Source of the DNA: a virus
Length of the DNA stretch: 32,886 nt
Virus record (IMG/VR): IMGVR_UViG_3300024294_000605
Location: 1 to 32,886 of that record
Strand: one strand, 5' to 3'
The position numbers were made by a program, and so were the translations under genes. Below the pieces are notes generated by a model that ran no database searches, was not told the origin of the DNA, and saw only the letters and a list, made by a program, of their open reading frames with translations. Within the stretch, counting starts at the first letter, position 1. Each line of letters opens with the position of its first letter. Shown here one piece after another: positions 31,484 through 32,886 of this stretch.

Positions 31484-31536
31484 AAAGTTTTTTTATCTCA
31501 GAAATTTTGCTTATATTAGATAAGTAATTAATTAAA
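31468..31536 (+). repeat. 69-nt direct repeat, right copy
   Basis: Partner of 30363-30431 with four mismatches, one in the CAGA(A/T)A position and three between TATATTAG and GTAATTAATTAAA. Confidence 0.85.
31488..31521 (+). promoter_or_regulatory. Repeated promoter element, copy E
   Basis: T-tract, ATCTCAGA, AATTTTGC and TATATTAG (31512-31519) with the 24-nt spacing. The box ends 23 nt before the nucleotidase ATG. Confidence 0.72.
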
Positions 31537-31542
31537 CAAGTA

Positions 31543-32100
31543 ATGAATCATCAAGAAACATCAATAGAAAAATTAGAATCAGCTCCTCAAAGTACAACTG
31601 AGAAAGCAATCGATACTCTATTTTCTGTACTATGTTCTTCTTCTAAAAAAAGCAAGAAGATAGTTTACGTGGATATGGATGGCGTCTTAGTAGATTTACA
31701 TGCAAAACTCAGAGAATATCCTGAAGACGTTGTAAAATCTCTAGGAAACGATATTGATAAATTACCTGCTCTTTTCCTCGATCCTCCTCCAATGGAAGGT
31801 GCGATTGAAGCCTTTAACATTCTTTGTTCTTTATTCGATGTGTATATTCTATCAACTGCACCTTGGGATAATCCTGAAGCTTTAATGCACAAAAGACTAT
31901 GGGTTGAAAAGCATCTAGGAAAAAATGCATATAAAAGATTAATTCTTTCTCACAACAAACATTTAAATGTTGGAGACTTTTTAATCGATGATAGAACTGC
32001 AAACGGAGCTGGTCAATTTACAGGAGAACATATTCATTTTGGAACAGAAAAATGGCCAGATTGGAAGGCTACTTTAGACTATCTTATACCTCACGCTTAA
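31543..32100 (+). CDS. 5'(3')-deoxyribonucleotidase-like HAD phosphatase
   Basis: 185 residues. HAD motif I YVDMDGVLVDL (D44 nucleophile, D46), motif II STAPWDNPEALMHKRLWVEKHLG, and motif IV FLIDDRTANGAGQFTGEHIHFG are the signature of the NT5C-type 5'(3')-deoxyribonucleotidases. A ~38-residue N-terminal Ser/Glu/Thr-rich extension precedes the domain. It would dephosphorylate deoxynucleoside monophosphates, balancing dNTP pools together with the guanylate kinase. It stands behind promoter copy E. Its end overlaps the convergent minus-strand gene by 17 nt. Confidence 0.88.
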   Translation: MNHQETSIEKLESAPQSTTEKAIDTLFSVLCSSSKKSKKIVYVDMDGVLVDLHAKLREYPEDVVKSLGNDIDKLPALFLDPPPMEGAIEAFNILCSLFDVYILSTAPWDNPEALMHKRLWVEKHLGKNAYKRLILSHNKHLNVGDFLIDDRTANGAGQFTGEHIHFGTEKWPDWKATLDYLIPHA

Positions 32101-32461
32101 ATATAAGCTTAATCCAGTTATATCTTTTTCTGGATTCTAAGTATTTATAATTCTTTTCATTGGCATACGCTTCTCTTTCAAATGAGATGTTACGGTATGC
32201 TCCGGTTCCATAGATGAACAATTTTATAAACCATTCAGTAACATATAGAATATAGAAAGGAATCACTAAAAGTTCTTCCTGCTGCTTTATATGTATAGAT
32301 TCATGATTAATAATCCTCTTCGCTCTTCCTCTCCACCATTTACCAGAATCATACTTTTCTCTTAGAACGATAAAGGGCCAAAGGGTAATTCCTCCAATTG
32401 ACATAAACCAGCTTACTGCGTTTAAAAATCTGTCACTATATTTAATAATCGGTGTTTTCAT
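32084..32461 (-). CDS. Small membrane protein with HExxH motif
   Basis: 125 residues from the ATG at 32461; a GTG-started extension to 32494 would run through the promoter-like repeat and is less likely. Hydrophobic segments at ~14-33 and ~64-84 flank the motif HESIH at residues 53-57, and EREAYANE at ~95-102 supplies a further Glu. HExxH plus downstream Glu is a zinc-peptidase pattern, and membrane proteins with an IxHExIHxxQQ signature and FEREAY are known as a small uncharacterised group in Bacteroidetes. It may be a membrane metalloprotease or a lysis or envelope factor. It is divergent from the secreted-protein gene. Confidence 0.65.
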   Translation of the reverse strand: MKTPIIKYSDRFLNAVSWFMSIGGITLWPFIVLREKYDSGKWWRGRAKRIINHESIHIKQQEELLVIPFYILYVTEWFIKLFIYGTGAYRNISFEREAYANEKNYKYLESRKRYNWIKLIFKREV

Positions 32462-32464
32462 ATA

Positions 32465-32473
32465 GTATATATC
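32465..32473 (-). promoter_or_regulatory. Late-type motif GATATATAC, minus-strand orientation
   Basis: Reads GATATATAC on the minus strand, only 3 nt upstream of the HExxH gene's ATG, so the transcript would be leaderless or nearly so. It is the left arm of an inverted repeat with the plus-strand motif at 32475. Confidence 0.4.
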
Positions 32474-32482
32474 AGATATATA
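32466..32482. repeat. Inverted repeat TATATATC-A-GATATATA between divergent genes
   Basis: A perfect 8-bp inverted repeat with a 1-nt spacer whose arms are the late-type motif in both directions, centred between two divergent genes. It could be a shared promoter pair or a dimer operator. Confidence 0.7.
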
Positions 32483-32483
32483 A
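32475..32483 (+). promoter_or_regulatory. Late-type motif GATATATAA, plus strand
   Basis: The motif ends 69 nt before the ATG of the signal-peptide gene. A weak hairpin (GTCAG/CTGAC, around 32495-32508) lies in the leader. Confidence 0.45.
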
Positions 32484-32552
32484 CCTAAGCCCACGTCAGA
32501 ACGCTGACATTTAACTTCTTGGGCAGAAATCTATTAAACACTTTTTTTACAA

Positions 32553-32886
32553 ATGCTGAAATACTCAATGATAGCCTTTCTGGGGCTTTTCCTAGTTACT
32601 AGCGCCTATGCGCAAACCTGTGATTTAACACTCATAAGTCAAACACCACCTGCCACAACAGAAGATGACCATTCTTTTGTAATTGAATTTGTTAATGCAG
32701 AAAATTGTGGATGTAATGAATTTACTCAATACGATGGAAATACTTGCGATGGCAATGGGTCTAGTTCCGTAAATAATAATGAAAATGTATCTCATCTTGT
32801 TTTTGGTATTCATTATGTAAATGAAATCACTGGAGAAGACTTAGGAGAAAACACAGATTGTACTTCTACAACATTTCATCCAGGTT
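32553..32886 (+). CDS. Secreted protein with signal peptide (partial, runs off window)
   Basis: 111 residues visible without a stop. The start MLKYSMIAFLGLFLVTSAYA is a clear Sec signal peptide with likely signal peptidase I cleavage after AYA, before QTCDL. There is no lipobox, so it is not a lipoprotein. The mature part is rich in Asn/Thr/Ser/Gly with repeated Cys (TCDL, CGC, TCDG, DCTS), a pattern of surface or extracellular proteins from Bacteroidetes. The window ends in the middle, so size, domains and any C-terminal sorting signal are unknown. It might be a host-derived surface protein or an adhesion-type virion protein. Confidence 0.75.
   Translation, partial: MLKYSMIAFLGLFLVTSAYAQTCDLTLISQTPPATTEDDHSFVIEFVNAENCGCNEFTQYDGNTCDGNGSSSVNNNENVSHLVFGIHYVNEITGEDLGENTDCTSTTFHPG

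Noticed and set aside
32111-32136. Inverted repeat AATCCAG/CTGGATT near the convergent gene ends
   Set aside because: Lies inside the minus-strand coding region, with no T-run after it on either strand, so not a convincing terminator.
32625-32813. Minus-strand frame opposite the secreted-protein gene
   Set aside because: The plus-strand frame has a strong signal peptide and natural composition; the antisense frame has no support.
1-32886. CRISPR arrays or insertion sequences
   Set aside because: No regularly spaced direct repeats with unique spacers and no transposase or terminal inverted repeats were seen.

Overview
This window is a piece of the genome of a tailed, T4-like (myovirus) phage, about one third G+C. 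The host is most likely a Bacteroidetes/Flavobacteria-type bacterium. Two points support that: start codons lie behind A-rich leaders with almost no Shine-Dalgarno sequence, and one repeated promoter-like element has a TATATTAG box resembling the Bacteroidetes -7 element (TAnnTTTG). The phage identification rests on recognisable T4-type gp23, gp44, gp16, gp17, gp18, gp19 and gp26 proteins in a compact, almost one-directional gene array. Host assignment is inference.

Layout. Bases 1-2250: end of a scaffold/core protein, then the major capsid protein. Bases 2279-4209: an acidic candidate internal head protein, and a lone minus-strand gene of unknown function. Bases 4269-7625: a replication block with sliding-clamp loader large subunit (gp44-like), an RNase H/FEN-type 5' nuclease, a probable small clamp-loader subunit (gp62-like) and an unknown gene. 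Bases 7638-20568: the virion block, with a gp14-like neck protein fused to a lectin-like domain, small and large terminase, sheath, tube, a small ribbon-helix-helix regulator, a gp26-like baseplate protein with an overlapping partner, a second candidate internal protein and a 1030-residue hydrophobic tape-measure-like protein. Bases 20581-21210: a membrane/coiled-coil protein and tRNA-Ser(UGA) and tRNA-Asp(GUC). Bases 21243-32100: an accessory and metabolic block of small, often overlapping genes: PspC-like protein, thermonuclease, RmlC-like epimerase, stand-alone PNKP-type 3'-phosphatase, Fpg/Nei glycosylase, flavodoxin-fold oxidoreductase, SDR epimerase, guanylate kinase, a degenerate metallophosphoesterase, an ECF-like sigma factor, a deoxyribonucleotidase and many unknowns. 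Bases 32084-32886: a minus-strand membrane HExxH protein diverging from a secreted protein cut by the window edge.

Two promoter-like motif families divide the genes. A ~34-nt element (T-tract, ATCTCAGA, TTTTGCTTATATTAG, fixed 24-nt internal spacing) occurs five times, before the 5' nuclease, two small-gene cassettes, the sigma factor and the deoxyribonucleotidase. A short motif, (G/A)ATATATA(G/A/C), lies 19-100 nt upstream of capsid, internal-protein, neck, terminase, sheath and tube genes, and sits as an inverted pair between the two divergent genes at the right edge. The simplest model is early/middle promoters of the first type driving replication and the sigma factor, which then reads the second type as late promoters; this is untested.

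The most unusual observations are: two T4-like capsid-targeting N-termini with prohead-protease-like cleavage sites on otherwise novel proteins; about eight degenerate hydrophobic repeats in the tape-measure-like protein; a metallophosphoesterase with most metal ligands substituted; a phage protein with a clear signal peptide; and the two-motif transcription system.
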